Shown piece after piece: positions 9,950-22,808 of a stretch of 64,000 nucleotides of DNA. Source of the stretch: Symbiodinium sp. CCMP2592. Its lineage: Eukaryota; Sar; Dinophyceae; Suessiales; Symbiodiniaceae. The notes under the pieces are model-generated. The model was given only the letters and a program-made list of their open reading frames with translations, was not told where the DNA came from and ran no database searches. The stretch's first letter is position 1. Each line of letters opens with the position of its first letter. The DNA lies in assembly GCA_905221615.1 (NCBI GenBank), contig CAJNDT010001001.1, forward strand, positions 64,501 to 128,500, in the 5' to 3' direction. Made by a program: the position numbers and the translations under genes.

Positions 9950-12800
9950 CTTTTTGAATGCCTTTGCCCTGCCTGTCGAAATCGGCTTCCAACACCGTCG
10001 TCTTTGCTCTGATGAGGGAAGCCTCGCCAGTCCGAGATAATTGCTAGATGAGAAAAGGGGTTTTGGGTATTTCGCAGCGTAACAAATTATCAGTATAAAT
10101 ACAGATGTGTGTGTGCACATATGTATATGTATGTATATATATATATATATACACAGGGGACATCGCTATCAGTAAGTGTTCAGACCCCTCAAAGAGGCAA
10201 TGAATGTGGGCTTAATCCTTAAGTCTGAGGGGTTAAACGGTTAACCAAAAAAACAGCGATACAGGGCTGAAGGGCTTAAGGGTTAAGGTTGACGTGTTTG
10301 CAACTTAGGGCTCAGGGCTCTAGGGTTTAGGGTTTAGGGCGTAAGGGGGTTTTGGGGCTGGGAATCTAGACGTTTACGTGTTTGTTGATATACGGGTTGA
10401 CGGGCGTGGAAGGGTTCAGGACTCGCGTTCTTATCTAGGTTCGACACTGAGGACTACATGGCTGACTGTGGTATTCGAGTTCAATTTGCTAGTTCTATTG
10501 ACAATTGGTACCATCACTGCCATAACGGAAATGAATGATATCGTCGTTTCTAAACCTGTGGTTATTATAATTACAATCACAAACTAGTAGTAGCTTGTAG
10601 TACTATTCCTATAGCAACATTATTGATTTTGTCGACCACCATTATTTGGTCAGCGGTGTTGTCGACACTGCTGTGCTTCTGGTTACATGTGCTCTAATTA
10701 AAGTATGCAGCACAGATGCAGCGGAAAAAAAACACTTGTGGGATTTGTAGTTGTGAGAATACTATGAAAATAACAACAAGGGGACCCTATATAAACCCTA
10801 TCATCAAGGCTTTCCTGGCCTTCTGCTTCATCTCCTCCGTTGCTTGCTTCTGCATCTCGACCTGCAGTGTAGGCTCTGAACTACGTGCTCCCCCGCATGC
10901 AGCCTTGAGGGTGGATGCTTTAGGGAGTCGGGTCTTCCTGAAACGCAGAATGCGCTACTTTTTAATGGGACTCATGGGACTTATATAAGAAATCACGGAA
11001 ATCTCGCGGGAACTTGCATCAGCATCGAATCCAAACATCACAGCTCTTTCATGCTCGAAGATGTCTACATAGGAGCAAGGAATAGTCAGTAACAAATTAC
11101 ACGCATAGGTCGATGCGTGCACTGGCATCTATGTTAGTTGTAGTTGCAATCTTGCTGCACGGATACATCAAAGCAAAATAGACCCACGGCGAGGGCGCGT
11201 GCACTGTTCCCAGCCCTACAGGCAGGAACCTTCTGTATATCTGAAGGGCCTAAGGTTGGCCGTCGACCAGAAGAAGCTCTGCACCCTAAGGAGTTCTATA
11301 AGGGTTACTATTAAGGGCTTTACAATAAAAAACAAAGGGTCGCAGAACAGACGTTCTACAAGGGTTACTGTAACGGTTCTATACAGGTTATTATAAGGGT
11401 TATTCTAAGGGTTCTAGGTTCCAAAATCTAAAGGGTGTACTATAAGGGGTACCCTAAATAGGAAAGCGCTAGCAGGTGAAGCTATCAGCCCACCCCGACC
11501 TGTTGGCGCACGTTGGCGTTCTCAATCCTCACCGGCCACAGAGGTTCAAGCAAAGGTTTAGGCTTTACGGTTTTGAAACAGGTTTAGGGTTTTTCAGGGT
11601 TTAGGGGTTTAGGGTTAGGGTTTAGGGTCTAGAGGTTGGGGTTTAGGGCCATTTAAACGCAATGTGTGGAGCAAAAGCTTCAACTGACTTCTCGACAGCG
11701 GGTGGTCAAATTGAGCGTAGTACTATGTTTCTCGTCGCTACTGCTTTCGCCGCAGATGCGGCTGCTTTTGTGCGGCTTTGGCACTAAACCTTAGATCCTA
11801 AACCTGCGCCCTAAATCCTCGACCTCCAGTTGCCTCCCCCTTTTCCAAACTCCGGCAATCTCCTCTGGTCCAAGCGAACTTCAAGGAGCTGTATTCCTGG
11901 GAAGTGCAGCGCAATGAAGGAACCTCCTGAATTACAACGGGGCTCTGGGGTACACATTCAAGGCCTAGAAGACATGACTATTCTTGATTATTCCGACCCT
12001 CTATGTTTGGGTCTTGGTAGATTGTTCGCAGGGGTGGAGGCCGCCGGAACGCTGGAAACCCCGATCCCCTAGACTCCATTCGAAGGAGAGGGCGAGGACC
12101 GAGAGTACTTGTCCAGTACCTTACGGGGATTCAAGCTTTACCTTTGGGATGATGTAGTGAATACAATAACACCCAGCTCCCGGAGCAGAAACATGCTAAC
12201 CACAAGCAGCATCCGATCTTCGATTCCAACAGAGAGAGCATCGCACAACTTGTGGGGCTCTTCACGCATGACATGTAGACTTCAAGGCTTGCAGTTCCAG
12301 GGAGAGGGCATTTGTCAAGCTTTAGGGCTGGGTCCAAAAGCTTGCCAAGATTTCAAGTCTAGGGCTTGGGGCGTTTATTTTTGTTTAGGCTTGAAGTTTT
12401 TATGTCTCCGGTATATCCTCGTGCCCCAAGCCTACATACTCAGTTTCAGCACAAGTCCCGAACTCTCAGCCTGCACAGCCTGTTCAAAGTGCCGGGGCCT
12501 GTGGGCGTCTTGGAGCCTAGCTTGGTGGAGAAGGGCTTCGAAAACCCGATGAACCCGTTCATACCCAGAACTTCTCCTTAAGCCTACACCATAAACCTTA
12601 AACCCAAAATCCTAGGCCCTAATCCCTTTACCATTAACATTAAACAAACCCCAACATCCTAAGCCCTATAATCCCTTTGCCATAAACCTTAAACCCAAAA
12701 CCCTAAGCCCTACAACCCTTTCCACTGCATTCCGAAACACCCCAGCATGACAGAAACCCTTGGAGGTTCCCACGGCACACCTCGGAAAAGTTGCTTGGGG
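9950..12800. other. Gene-poor stretch with short telomere-like and AAGGGTT repeats
   Basis: Contains an AT run at 10136-10150, telomere-like units at 10310-10340, an array of GGGTTCTATAAGGG-type units at 11290-11460, a TTTAGGG tract at 11570-11645 and CCCTAAA-like units at 12590-12720. Short open frames such as the one at 11830-12072 show no coding signature that I trust. Confidence 0.45.
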
Positions 12801-12817
12801 AGGCTTTTGGGCTCAGG

Positions 12818-13014
12818 CTTTGGGTTAGGGTTTAGGGTTTAGGGTCTAGGGTTTAGGGTTTAGGGTTTAGGGTTTAGGGTCTAGGGTCTAGGGTTTAGGG
12901 TTTAGGGTTTAGGGTTTAGGGTTTAGGGTTTAGGGTTTAGGGTCTAGGGTTTAGGGTTTAGGGTTTAGGGTTTAGGGTTTAGGGTCTAGGGTTTAGGGTT
13001 TAGGGTTTAGGGTC
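12818..13014 (+). repeat. Interstitial telomere array, TTTAGGG with TCTAGGG variants
   Basis: A nearly perfect run of 7-bp units, mostly TTTAGGG, with TCTAGGG units recurring inside. It is the longest clean telomere-type block in the window. Confidence 0.95.
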
Positions 13015-13019
13015 CCGTA

Positions 13020-13475
13020 TCCCATCAGACTTACATAAAACGAGTGCTGAAGGGATTTTGCGTGACGGCAACCAAGAGTCATGTACTCTCAGACGGGATC
13101 ATGATGGATATGATCGTACTCTAAGCTCTAAGCCCCCCAAACATGCATGGCCTGGAAAGTATGGGTTGGAGGTGTCCTATGCGTCACAGTAGAGCTCTCG
13201 GGCACTTATAGCCTGCTGCATGCAGAACTGGATGTCCTTTTGACTAAGACCCGGAGTCTCGGGCGTAGTGTTGTTTTAAATGACTTCCAAGCCTAATATA
13301 CAGGCGTTAATATTACTATAATATTCTGCGGTTCCTTATCATACTTATAGTATAATGGGCCCAAGACTCTGCTCTAGCTACTAAGGCCACTACATTAAAT
13401 CGCAGAATCCGCACCCAATCGAAGGCACAAGACCTATACTCCTCCGGAGTGAGGAGATGGAAAGTGCACATGCTA
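13020..13475. other. No gene seen
   Basis: Unique-looking AT/GC-mixed sequence with no supported exon or repeat. Confidence 0.4.
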
Positions 13476-13476
13476 G

Positions 13477-13580
13477 TGTAGGAACCTGATTAAGAAACCC
13501 TGGGCCTATAACCCCAAAATAGTATGATGCATTAAGGAACCCTAATAAAAGCCCAAGCTTCCTTAATCAGGCTCCTACAT
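13477..13580. mobile_element. MITE family F, copy 1
   Basis: Terminal inverted repeat TGTAGGAACCTGATTAAGAA / CCTTAATCAGGCTCCTACA, about 104 bp, with inside sequence CCCCAAAATAGTATGATGC. Other copies: 54092-54198 and a half copy at 54252-54297. Confidence 0.75.
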
Positions 13581-13589
13581 TAGACATGA

Positions 13590-16500
13590 GCTAACAGTCA
13601 GTCTAAGCCCCTCTACCCTTAAATCCGAAATCCTCTAAACTCCCTGATTGATAATCTGACTCCGTCAAACCCCGACACCCCTGAACCCGAAACCCGTCAA
13701 ATCCCGGTAATCGAGAAAGCCATCGGGTTCGGGTTATGGGGCGCATTCTGGGCTCTAAACAAGACCTACGCAATAGCACAAAAAAGTGGTATGACGGCTG
13801 CTGCTGGACGAAGGCCTCCTTCCCATGCTAACGAAAGTGCGAACGAACAAAGCAACAAAACCAAAGCGTCGACATTCTAGTAAGAAGCCGAAAACATCCT
13901 CGAAGCCTCCACCATTGACCATGAAGCTTCATGCCCTACTCTCGAACTCCCGGAATCGGAAATGCTTCTGCAGCCAGGTGCATCTTTGCACGTCGCAAGG
14001 AGAGCTGTACTCACCTGTCCATCACAGGGCTGTTTGCGAGTTTAAGGTCTAAGCTTTTGCATAAAGTCAAGCTTTCCATTCAGCCAACCAGGTGTTGCGG
14101 AGATTTGGCGGCGGAGACTTTGGGAGTGCCTAAAGGCTTGGGCTTGCGTTGAACCTAACAACTGAAGCCCTGCAACCCTGAAAAGCTGCACCGGCAAGAC
14201 TTGACTCTTGGATTTGTGTCCTGCCTGAAGCCCATGCTTCGATGCTTCTCGGATGCGGATACTATAGCCAGGTTGCATTTTGCGTTTGGGACTTGACGGG
14301 TTGGGGACGGAAATGCTGATGCTGCTTGATGATGATGGTCCTGATGACGATAATGGCGACGGCTATGACGGTATATGACACTGGCGATGATGAAGATGTG
14401 GCCCTTACTTAAGACACCTTTGGTGGCGATGGTTTTACTGGGGTGTGGTTGGGGTCTTGTAATCAGGATCCTTTCTATCTAGCAATCTAGCTTCCATGGA
14501 AAACCTCAACGAGGCCTGCACGATCATTCGACTAAGGATGTTGGAAACAACGCGCAATTGCCGGAATCTTGACTTGTGAACCATATGTCCGGAACCTACA
14601 CCCTAAATCCTAAATTCAACCCGAAACCCCTGAACCCTGAGCCCTAAACCCTAAACCCTAAAACCCATAGCCCTTGAAGGTATATACCGTAACTCCGAAA
14701 CCCTAAGTCTCTTGCCTGCCTTGGGCCTCGAGCGGGCTTGTGGGCCAGGATTTGGGGGCTTGAAGCTTGGCTGAGTACCCTGGCCCCAAAAAGGCTAACC
14801 CTTCTAATCCTTTGAACTATAGTAGGAATATGAGCTCCAAAAGGTTGACCTTTTGAATTATGGTAAGGTTATATCATAAACACCAGAAAAGGTTAACCTT
14901 CTGAGTTATAGTAGGATTATAAGCCCCAAAAAGTTAAAGGCTACTCAGCCCCCTAGGATTTGTTTGATATCTTCGGCCTTTCGGCTGTTTCGGAAACACA
15001 CCTAGAGGGCCGAAAGAGTTTCAACCATGTGGCGAATTTTTGTAGCTGAGGATTCCTGACCCGGTAATCCTTAAACTCTAAACCCCGAACCCCCTAAACC
15101 TCAAACTTGTCTTAAACCCTAAACTGCCAATCCCCCAAACCCACACAAAAGATATAGGGTGAGAAAAGCAGGCGGAGCCTCGAAGCTAACGCCAGAGCTC
15201 CCATATTGCAACCCTGAGAACAACCCTGAACGAACCCCTAAAGAGCCCCCCCTCTCCCAAAACACAAACCAGCCCCAACCCTAAACCCTGAACCGTAAAG
15301 TCGCACACCCTAAACTCAAAAATCCGGAAACCCTCCTTAAACGCGGCGCCTTGAAGCGGTCGGTGTAGAGCTCGGTAGCTTTGAACTCTGCCACAGTGGA
15401 CTCAGCGGCCCCGAAGGCAAAGTTTCTCTGTTCAGGCTTGTATGGGCTTAGAGCTTATAAGCGTCTGTAGGGTTCAGAAGGATTCATTGGGGCTTAATTA
15501 TAGGGTTTAGGGCATATTTTGTTCTCTGTTTGTGCTTGCTGTTTCGGGCATCGCTGCAGTAGTACTGCTATCACCTTTCTGGCTGCTTCCCCGAAAGATC
15601 CAGGGTTTGGACTTTGCACGGCCAATCAGCTTACGAGCCCAGAAACTTCTGTGTGTTCTCGCAAAAAAGAAGGGACGAACATCTCCACCAACGGCTTTGC
15701 TTCAGACAACGCCGTAAAGGCTACGCTGGCCTTCAGCCCGAATAATGCTAGTCTTGTGGCCTGTGTCTTACTACCCCGACCTGCAGCGCACTTCGTAGGT
15801 TGGAGATGAAGAAGCCTTCATACTCCGTCTTATACCTCGGCTTCGGCGAAACTTTTGGGGCTCGGGCCTTTTGGTTGAGGGCTGCGGGTTTTGCGGGGTG
15901 TTCGGGTTAGAGCTTAGGGCTTCAGATTGCTGGGTTCATTGAAAGATTGTTTTGGGTTTCAGATTCGGGATTAGAGCCTAAGTATACGGCGGATTAGGTT
16001 TAGGGGTAAGGAATTTAGTGTATTAGGTATGGCAAGTATAAGCCTGGGGAGCCCGGAACGTTTGGGACCCTAACGGAGACATCGCACTGTATGAAAATCC
16101 CAAAAGAAATCCAAAACGAAGCTGGCTGCCAAGCAGAAGCACAGCGGAAATACGATGAAAGAGTGCAGGCCGTTATTGGTAGCACTACACCCCGCCTTCA
16201 GCCTTATCTATGGCAGCCTCCGTAGGGGTTTCCATCTTTCTCGTGCCTTCCACAAGCCCGAAGCCTTAGATTGATGTTGTAGCTTCTGTAGCTGAGGGTC
16301 TCCGGTTGAACAATTGAAGAGCTGTTGTGGTGTGCGTGCGTGCTGCAACCACGACTACTGCTATTGTTACCGCCCATCGCTAGCAATACTTTGGGAGTGT
16401 GCCGCCTGAATAGACCTTTACTGAGCTTGCTTTCCATTGCTTAGGTGAGGGGCCGCCACCACACCAGTGAGGATACAGTAGGCCATGAAAATCCTTGAAA

Positions 16501-16690
16501 CCCTTCAAAGGTACTGCGTCAAACCCACAGACCTCGAGATTTCAATCTGCAAGTTCTCAGTAAAGTATCTCAAGCTTTGGAGTTTCGGAGCCGCGGGGCG
16601 TCTGATAAATCTGTGGGATCTTCTCCCGCACGACGGTATACTGCGCCACCTCTGCTGCACTTGGTGAATTCTGGGAGTTTCGTTTAAGTT
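13590..16690. other. Gene-poor stretch
   Basis: Holds CCCTAAA-like units (14600-14690, 15065-15140, 15270-15330), a degenerate GAT/GAC patch (14310-14400), and 14780-14950, where three related segments with AAAAGGTTAACCTTnTGA-like inverted parts follow one another (related to MITE family J). No supported exon. Confidence 0.4.
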
Positions 16691-16696
16691 GAGTTG

Positions 16697-16795
16697 TAAC
16701 CCTACTAAACCCTAAACCCTAAACCCTAAAACCCTAAACCCTAAAACCCTAAACCCTAAACCCTGAAACCCTAAACCCTAAAACCCGAAAACCTG
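16697..16795 (-). repeat. CCCTAAA telomere-like tract
   Basis: Repeated CCCTAAA and CCCTAAAA units with an occasional CCCTGAAA. Confidence 0.9.
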
Positions 16796-17220
16796 CAGCC
16801 TTAGGGCGTAGAGCCCCAACAAGCCACCCAGACGGCGAAACCCGGGTTTAGGGCTCCTTTAAAGGGATCTATAAGGGTTCCTTAAAGGGGTCTATAAGGG
16901 TACCATTAGGGTGGCTGACAAACCCACGCAAAGAGTAGCCCTTCATTGGCCCCAAAATCCTTAAACAGAAGATCCTCAAGCCTTCAACATAATTTGGATC
17001 TATGGTCACATACTTGTGATCGGGGAACTCCAATCCCCCCAAATCCGTAAAGAGAAGATCCTCAAGCCTTCAACAAAAATAGGAATCTATAGTAAGACAA
17101 TATGGTTGCCCTATTGCCGCAACTTGAATGCGACTCCCTCAGAATGCTCCCTGAGACCCCGGCAATTCCCAGCTCCACCATGAGCCCATCCTCTTAGGAT
17201 TGGGGGTTTTGGGGGCTTTA

Positions 17221-17331
17221 CTAGGATGCCCAGTAACCTAAGAATAAAAAGGCCTCTCTTTTTGGTATTGGTAACTTTATAAGGAACCTAGGACTACAAA
17301 AAGGGAATAAGGGTACTACTGGGCATCCTAG
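17221..17331. mobile_element. MITE related to family B, different ends
   Basis: The terminal inverted repeat CTAGGATGCCCAGTA / TACTGGGCATCCTAG flanks an interior like family B (ATAAAAAGG...TTTTTGG...AAAAAGGGAATAAGGG). The same core under different ends is notable. Confidence 0.7.
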
Positions 17332-17525
17332 TTTAGGTTTAAGTGGTAGGGGCCTTAGTGTTGAGGGTTTTGGGTTTGGGGCTTTAGGGCTGAGGGTTAA
17401 GGGTTTTTAGGGTTCAGGGTTGAGGGTTTTGGGGTTGGGTTTCCAGGCTTAGGGTGGGAGGGCTGTAGGTTTTAGAGTTCACCTGGAGGCTCCACATTTT
17501 GGGGTTCATGTTTAGAATCCTATAA

Positions 17526-17637
17526 CTAGACCTAAGAGTAAACTAGGAATAGAAAGGGTGCCCTTTTTGGTTTAAAGGGGGTGTATAAGGGAACCTGAAC
17601 CCTAAAAAAGGGAATAAGGGCCAACTCTAGCTCCTAG
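17526..17637. mobile_element. MITE family B, copy 1
   Basis: Family B ends are CTAGACCYAAGAGTAA and its inverse, with interior AAAGGGTGCCCTTTTTGG and AAAAAGGGAATAAGGGC. Other copies: 30342-30456, 31022-31136, 36972-37082, 39789-39900. Confidence 0.75.
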
Positions 17638-17719
17638 ATAAGGTAATCCCAGAAAGGAACAACTATGGAGCCTCTGGGTATACAGTAGGCATAAGACCCA
17701 AATCCGAAGAAGTGAGCCC

Positions 17720-17803
17720 CGAGCCTCCAAAACCTTAACATCATATTAGGGATCCTATTATAATTTAAGGTATATTCCTTAATTAAGGGGTTTTGGAGGC
17801 TCT
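17720..17803. mobile_element. MITE family G-like copy
   Basis: AGCCTCCAAAACCTTAA... TTAATTAAGGGGTTTTGGAGGCT inverted ends with the family G interior GGATCCTATTATAATTTAAGG. Confidence 0.65.
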
Positions 17804-17938
17804 GGGAGCTGTTGGCAGCCGTTTGCGGAAACCAGCAGCAAGAGTGAGGCCTCTGAGTTTCGGGCGGCACTCGGCCGCAAGAGGACCAGGCAAAATCCGC
17901 GACATACTTCTGACCCCGGATGAGGACTGAGATCTAAT

Positions 17939-18053
17939 GTAGGGGCCTTAAGAACCAGAATCGACTAGGATTTGGGGGTTTATTATACTAAAGTTTTTGT
18001 AACAAGGAACCCCCAAAACTCCAAAACCCTATTCTAATTATTAAAGTCCCTAC
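17939..18053. mobile_element. MITE family C, copy 1
   Basis: Family C has ends TGTAGGGGCCTTAA...AATTATTAAGGCCCCTACA and a middle with TTATACTATA and AAGGAACCCCC. Further members: 19146-19257, 25226-25326, 27908-27999, 38961-39070, 46687-46764, 56528-56600, 61753-61856. Confidence 0.7.
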
Positions 18054-18737
18054 TTTTCTGTGGACTCTGCAATCCGCCGAGAAAATGAAAAACAAAAAAA
18101 GGTCCCTACAGATTACATCAAACCCCAAAGCCCCAAAGCTCCGAACCAAAGCTCAGCTGCTCACTGCTGTGCGGACGCTCATCGGGCTCAGATCCTTGTC
18201 TTCAGGGTTTAGGGTTCATGGCTTGGGGCTTAGGGACTAGGGGTTCCGGAAGAGAGGGCTGAGGAAGAATCTTGGTGAGCTAGATCTTCATGAGCACATT
18301 GCATGTGGAACTGCCAGATTATTGAAATAACCTCCACGCAACTACGGGGAATGTATGCCCCCCGGTAGCTATGTGGTGGCCCGAGTATTTAAATTGAGGG
18401 ACAGTCACCATGCGCAGGCCTATACCCGAACTGCAAGGTAATTCACACGAAGACTTCTGCGCTCGCGTTCTGCTGGGACAATCGTTCAAAGGGGAAAAGG
18501 AAGGACCCTTAATGGGGACCCCTACCCTATAATGGGCTAGATAATGGGCTAGATAATGGGTATTAATGGGTATATTAAGGGTATACACCTAGGGGTCCCT
18601 CCTTTTACCCTTGGAATCGTGTCTCTTTGCTTCCCTTATAGGGCGACACGTCGGCCACATTCTTTCTCTCAAATTTGCCGGTCTGCGCCGTCTCACATTG
18701 CCTGTTTCTGCTGCTGTTGTGGCTGCAAGCACAAACT

Positions 18738-18766
18738 CCCCCCCCCCCCCCCCCCCCCCCCCCCCC
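18738..18766. repeat. Poly-C run (29 C)
   Basis: Homopolymer of 29 C read directly. Shorter C runs occur at about 36354, 40896, 45550, 57990-58020 and in each 58-60 kb duplicate. Confidence 0.9.
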
Positions 18767-19145
18767 ACGCAGCCTCGCCTTGACATTCCTACACCCTAGA
18801 CACTAAACCTTATTAAAACAAACCCATAAGGTCGTAGTAGTTCCTTGCTGGGGTCATTTTCGGAATCCTATAAGGTAATCCCAGAAAACAAGCCTAAGGG
18901 TAAACCGTAAACCCCGAACCCTAAACCTATTCCTAATGCAGGGCTGAAAATGCCAAGTATCGCGAGTCCCGCTATTCTGCGGCACGCCAGACAGCCATTC
19001 GATCGACCTCGGAGGTAGATGGGAGTTTGCGATTTAAGGCTTTAGATTAGGGTCCGCCATGTTTGAAACTCCCATATGCGATTTGATTTTTTCGGGTCGT
19101 GCTTGCGTTCAAGCTTTGATGAGCTCGCTTTAATTTTTGGGCTCA

Positions 19146-19257
19146 ATGTAGGGGCCTTAACAAATTAGAATAGGGTTTGGGGCCCATTATACTATAAATG
19201 CAATAAGGAACCCCTCAAAATAGTATAGGGAACTATTTAGGAAATTTAGGCCCCTGT
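19146..19257. mobile_element. MITE family C, copy 2
   Basis: Same ends as copy 1: ATGTAGGGGCCTTAACAAAT and TTTAGGCCCCTGTA. Confidence 0.7.
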
Positions 19258-19259
19258 AG

Positions 19260-19910
19260 CGGCGCCTCTGACCTGCTTTTCTTTAGCTGCGGATCCGTCT
19301 GTGTATTGGAATCACAGCCCTGGATCGCACCCTTCAGCACCCGTGGACCGACAGCTGCTTCAAATGGCATAGTTGAGGCCTACACAATATAAATCAGAAT
19401 TCTGCATGCTTCACAGCAAGCTACAGAAGTAGCCATTGCATGCAGAGCCACACACTCTACTAAAACCCTTCTCCCGTGCACACGATTTACCTCGAAAGGC
19501 AAAGTAGAGCCGTCCTTCGTTTAAAAAGCCGCTTCTCAGCCTATTCTGGCTCCTCTTCGAGAACACCCTGCCTAAGATAGGTACCTTCATTACAAGCTCG
19601 TATAAACGTTTGTTGCTTTCTCTACTATAGTGATAAGGACTGTCAAGGGATGTTATTACCAACTAGTCGACCTCTTTAAAATTATACTCTGAAGCCCTTA
19701 ACCACCCCCAGAGCCTTAAAAGCCTTACACACCCACCGAAACCCTACACCTCAACCGATCTAGCCAGCCTCGTCACCTATACAAAGTCAACTCTAAAGCC
19801 TCGCAGCTTTAAAACCCGAAGTCCAAACTATAAAACCTGGTCCAAAACGGCTCGAAGTCTAAGCCACCCCCAGCCTCTACAGTCCCCTACCTAAGCCCTA
19901 AACCACATAA
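19260..19910. other. No gene seen
   Basis: Single-copy-looking sequence, then CCCTAAA-like decay at 19680-19760. No supported exon. Confidence 0.35.
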
Positions 19911-19913
19911 ACC

Positions 19914-20020
19914 CCTACTTGTCGGGTACCATAGGGGAACTAAAGGCTAACCTTTTCGGTTATATAGGGATTGTATAGGAACTCTGCTTCCCAAAAAAGG
20001 TTGCCTACTCTACTACTAGG
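19914..20020. mobile_element. MITE-like family J, copy 1
   Basis: Shares CTACTTGTCGGGTAnCAT, ACTAAAGG(C/T)TAACCTT and TTGCCTACTCTACTACTAGG with 54789-54901. A more diverged relative is at 25350-25440. Confidence 0.6.
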
Positions 20021-20029
20021 AACCCTTGA

Positions 20030-22800
20030 ACGCATCTGCTCTAGCTGCTACTAGCTCGGATCTCTCGACCCAGGTCCCCAGCTGCAGCGTTGCAGGGAAC
20101 ACAAGGTAGTCGTTCCAGAAGCCTCCATTTGGCTGGAGGTCTGGGCTTAGGCTTAGCTGCTTCATGTGACTTGGGTTTGGGCGTTCGTGCTGGTCTGGGG
20201 GTTCAGGGTTGACGCTAAAGGCCAAGTGTACTAAATGCCAGAGCCCTCGCTGTCGTGGAACTCCCGATTGCCTCGTTGTGTTCTAGTGATCGATCGCCGG
20301 GCTTCTTTACAGGGTTGGACAGGGTTGCCTTCACGGTTACATGGGCTTGTTGACCGGGCTTTGTGTGCGTGATATTGCAAAATACTTGGTTGCGTGTCCG
20401 AGTTGTTCTCCTCCAGGGCTGAAGCCCTAAACCCTATACCCTAAGCCCAACTATTCATAATGCACCAGCACTAATTTAGGGACTTTCAGGAAGCACCACT
20501 TACCAGATGCGAGACTTTTCTGGGCTGGGCTGGCCTTGCCATAACAATTCGGATAGTAGCAACTCTGATAGTAGTGGTGATAACGAAAACACCGTAGCAA
20601 CAACAATAATAATACTACAGATACTGAAAGTAATGACAAAACAATCATTCGTGGTAGCTCAAAACAAGTTCAACAAGGAAGCTAACGGGGCTATAAGTCC
20701 CCTACTATAGGTTACAACCATAGTTCTCCTACTTATAACCCTACTTATCCCTACCCATGAACCTCCAAGGAACTCCCCAGACCTGCGCACCTGGCCTATG
20801 AAGTTTCGCCCGCCGTGATAGGTGCTGTCAAAGCTCACCACTCCCGTCACCTCGGATGTGAAGGAGCCCTAGGGGGCTCGAATGCAGAGACCCTAGGATT
20901 TAGAAGCAGGTTTGGGGGCATGCTATAAGGGTTTAGGGTTTAGGGTATAATCTTGAGTAGTATGCTAGGTACCGTGGCTTCTAAGGTTCGGGCTCGGGGT
21001 GTGATCAGGGTCTTGGGGCATAAGCGGTCCCTATAAGCCACCAATGTCCTTACACTTTACAAGTAACATCGTAAAATTAAAAGTGGGTTGTGAAGCAAAA
21101 AACCTGGTAAGGAACACCAAGTCACGGATTATCAGCCATTACCGGCCCCTACATGATTTATATGAGACTCAGTTTCCTGAGCAGCCCTGAATTTACACTC
21201 TTCACCAGCTTGCCGCGAAGAAGAGCAAGCCGAACCTCAACCCAATGCTCCTAAACCCCAAGGTAACTTAAGGGGTCGTTGTAGAAAGGTGGTGTACTAT
21301 GCTTGGTACCTAAAACGGGACCCTAGTTTGGAGAACTACCCATATCTAAACTCTGAAGTTTCAGTCCGTTCTGGGCAGCCAAGGCGCAGAATTCCGCAGG
21401 ATGGCGAACTCAGTTGCATGCAAGCCTGCTTCAGGGTTTAGGGTTCAGGGTATATGGCTTAGGGTTTAGCAAAGGTCGGGGCTTCAGTCCGGCATCGGTG
21501 TTTGGAGGCTAGGGGATCTGGAGCTGCTCTCCGGGTCCAAGGGCCTCAGGGTTAAGGTATAAGTCTCAACTTACAGTAGAAGCCCAAAAGTTGGAAACCC
21601 CATAGCCTCAATCCTGAAGAGTAATGTAAAGGGATTCCCAGCACTATTTGGCCTTAATTCGATTTCCAGCGTTTTGGGCTTTTCTGTATAAACCCATGCT
21701 AGTTGCACGGAACGTAACTCCACCCTTCACCCTTGGAGGCCAAAAGACCAAGACCTCGCCTAAATCCCAATGCACTTACTATAGAGGTCTAAGTCTTCAG
21801 CAACGCTGTCCCCTAATATTCCCGCTGTACTTCTAGCATCTGGGAGTTTCCGAACCTAACATAGTACCCTAAATAGTAGGATCTGTATTTTACGGACCCC
21901 AAAATAAGGTACCCTCAATTTTCGGAAACTCTAAACCCTTATAGATCCCTTTGAAGGGATCCTTATAGTACCCTTATAGTAACCGTTTAAAGGACCCCTT
22001 TAAAGGAAGCCTAAGGTACCCCAATCTCCTCCTGAACCCTCGGAGCCCCCAAGACCGGAAGACACGAGTGCCCTGGAAGCGAGGCTTGAAGCCGTCGGAT
22101 TTGCGGTTTGGGCGTTTGAGGTTTAGGGTTTAAGGGGTTTAGGGCTTAGGGGTTTAGGGGTTTAAGGTTTAGGGGTTTGAGGTTTAGGGTTGAGGGGTTG
22201 AGGGGTTTCGGTCCAACGGAGAAGAGTGTTTGGCTCAAGAAAACTATGCAAATCGGGAAATGTAGATTTCCTGTAGTTGAAGATATACCGCATCCACAGT
22301 AGTTGCAGTTGCTGTTGCGGTTGTGTTGTTGCAGTTGCATCTTACCGCTTCCACATCAGTTGCAGTTGCAGTCGGAAACACTGGAACCCATCCAGTACAC
22401 CCGGAATCTACAACTTTGCGTTGGAAGGTGCTGTTCTGCTTAGCCTCCTCCTTGGCCTCCAGCTTGGCTAGTTCAGCTACTTGCTCGGCCAAGTCATAAT
22501 TGCCCTCTCCGTCTGCATCTTAGTTACGGTGCTCGGGAGTATTCCTTGTTTTGCAGCTCGACAGAAGTTGGGGTCTTGTGCCTTCGGAGGTATGCAATGA
22601 AAACTGTAGTCGAGGGATTTAGGGTTCAGACATAAACCCCGTACCTCGCATGTAAAACATGCTATGTTCAATACACCCTTTGGGTTTATACTACACTAAA
22701 CACGGGCATAATTCCTAAGGAACACCCCGTCGGGGTCATGGTAGGGGGCTTACAGGGCTTGGCAACCCTTACCGCCTAAAGAACCTTTACAGACTACCAA
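20030..22800. other. Gene-poor stretch
   Basis: Contains a partial family D element (20690-20770), degenerate GTT/AAC patches (20560-20640, 22265-22380), a TTTAGGG-like tract at 22103-22205 and AAAGGGATCnTTATAG-type units at 21940-22010. No supported exon. Confidence 0.4.
21842..21931. mobile_element. MITE family A, copy 1
   Basis: Family A ends are GGGAGTTTCCGAAAATAGGG and its inverse. The interior holds ATAGTACCCTAAATAGTAGG and ACCCCAAAATAAGGTACCC. Copies: 30184-30283, 40521-40625, 47659-47763, 48562-48671, 49215-49389 (interrupted), 55787-55893. Confidence 0.75.
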
Positions 22801-22808
22801 TCAACACA

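Noticed and set aside
10716..10988. Plus-strand 90-residue frame with Cys-rich middle
   Set aside because: No splice context, start or neighbouring exon; composition compatible with chance.
12840..13014. A true chromosome end
   Set aside because: Unique sequence, genes and other arrays continue on both sides, so it is interstitial.
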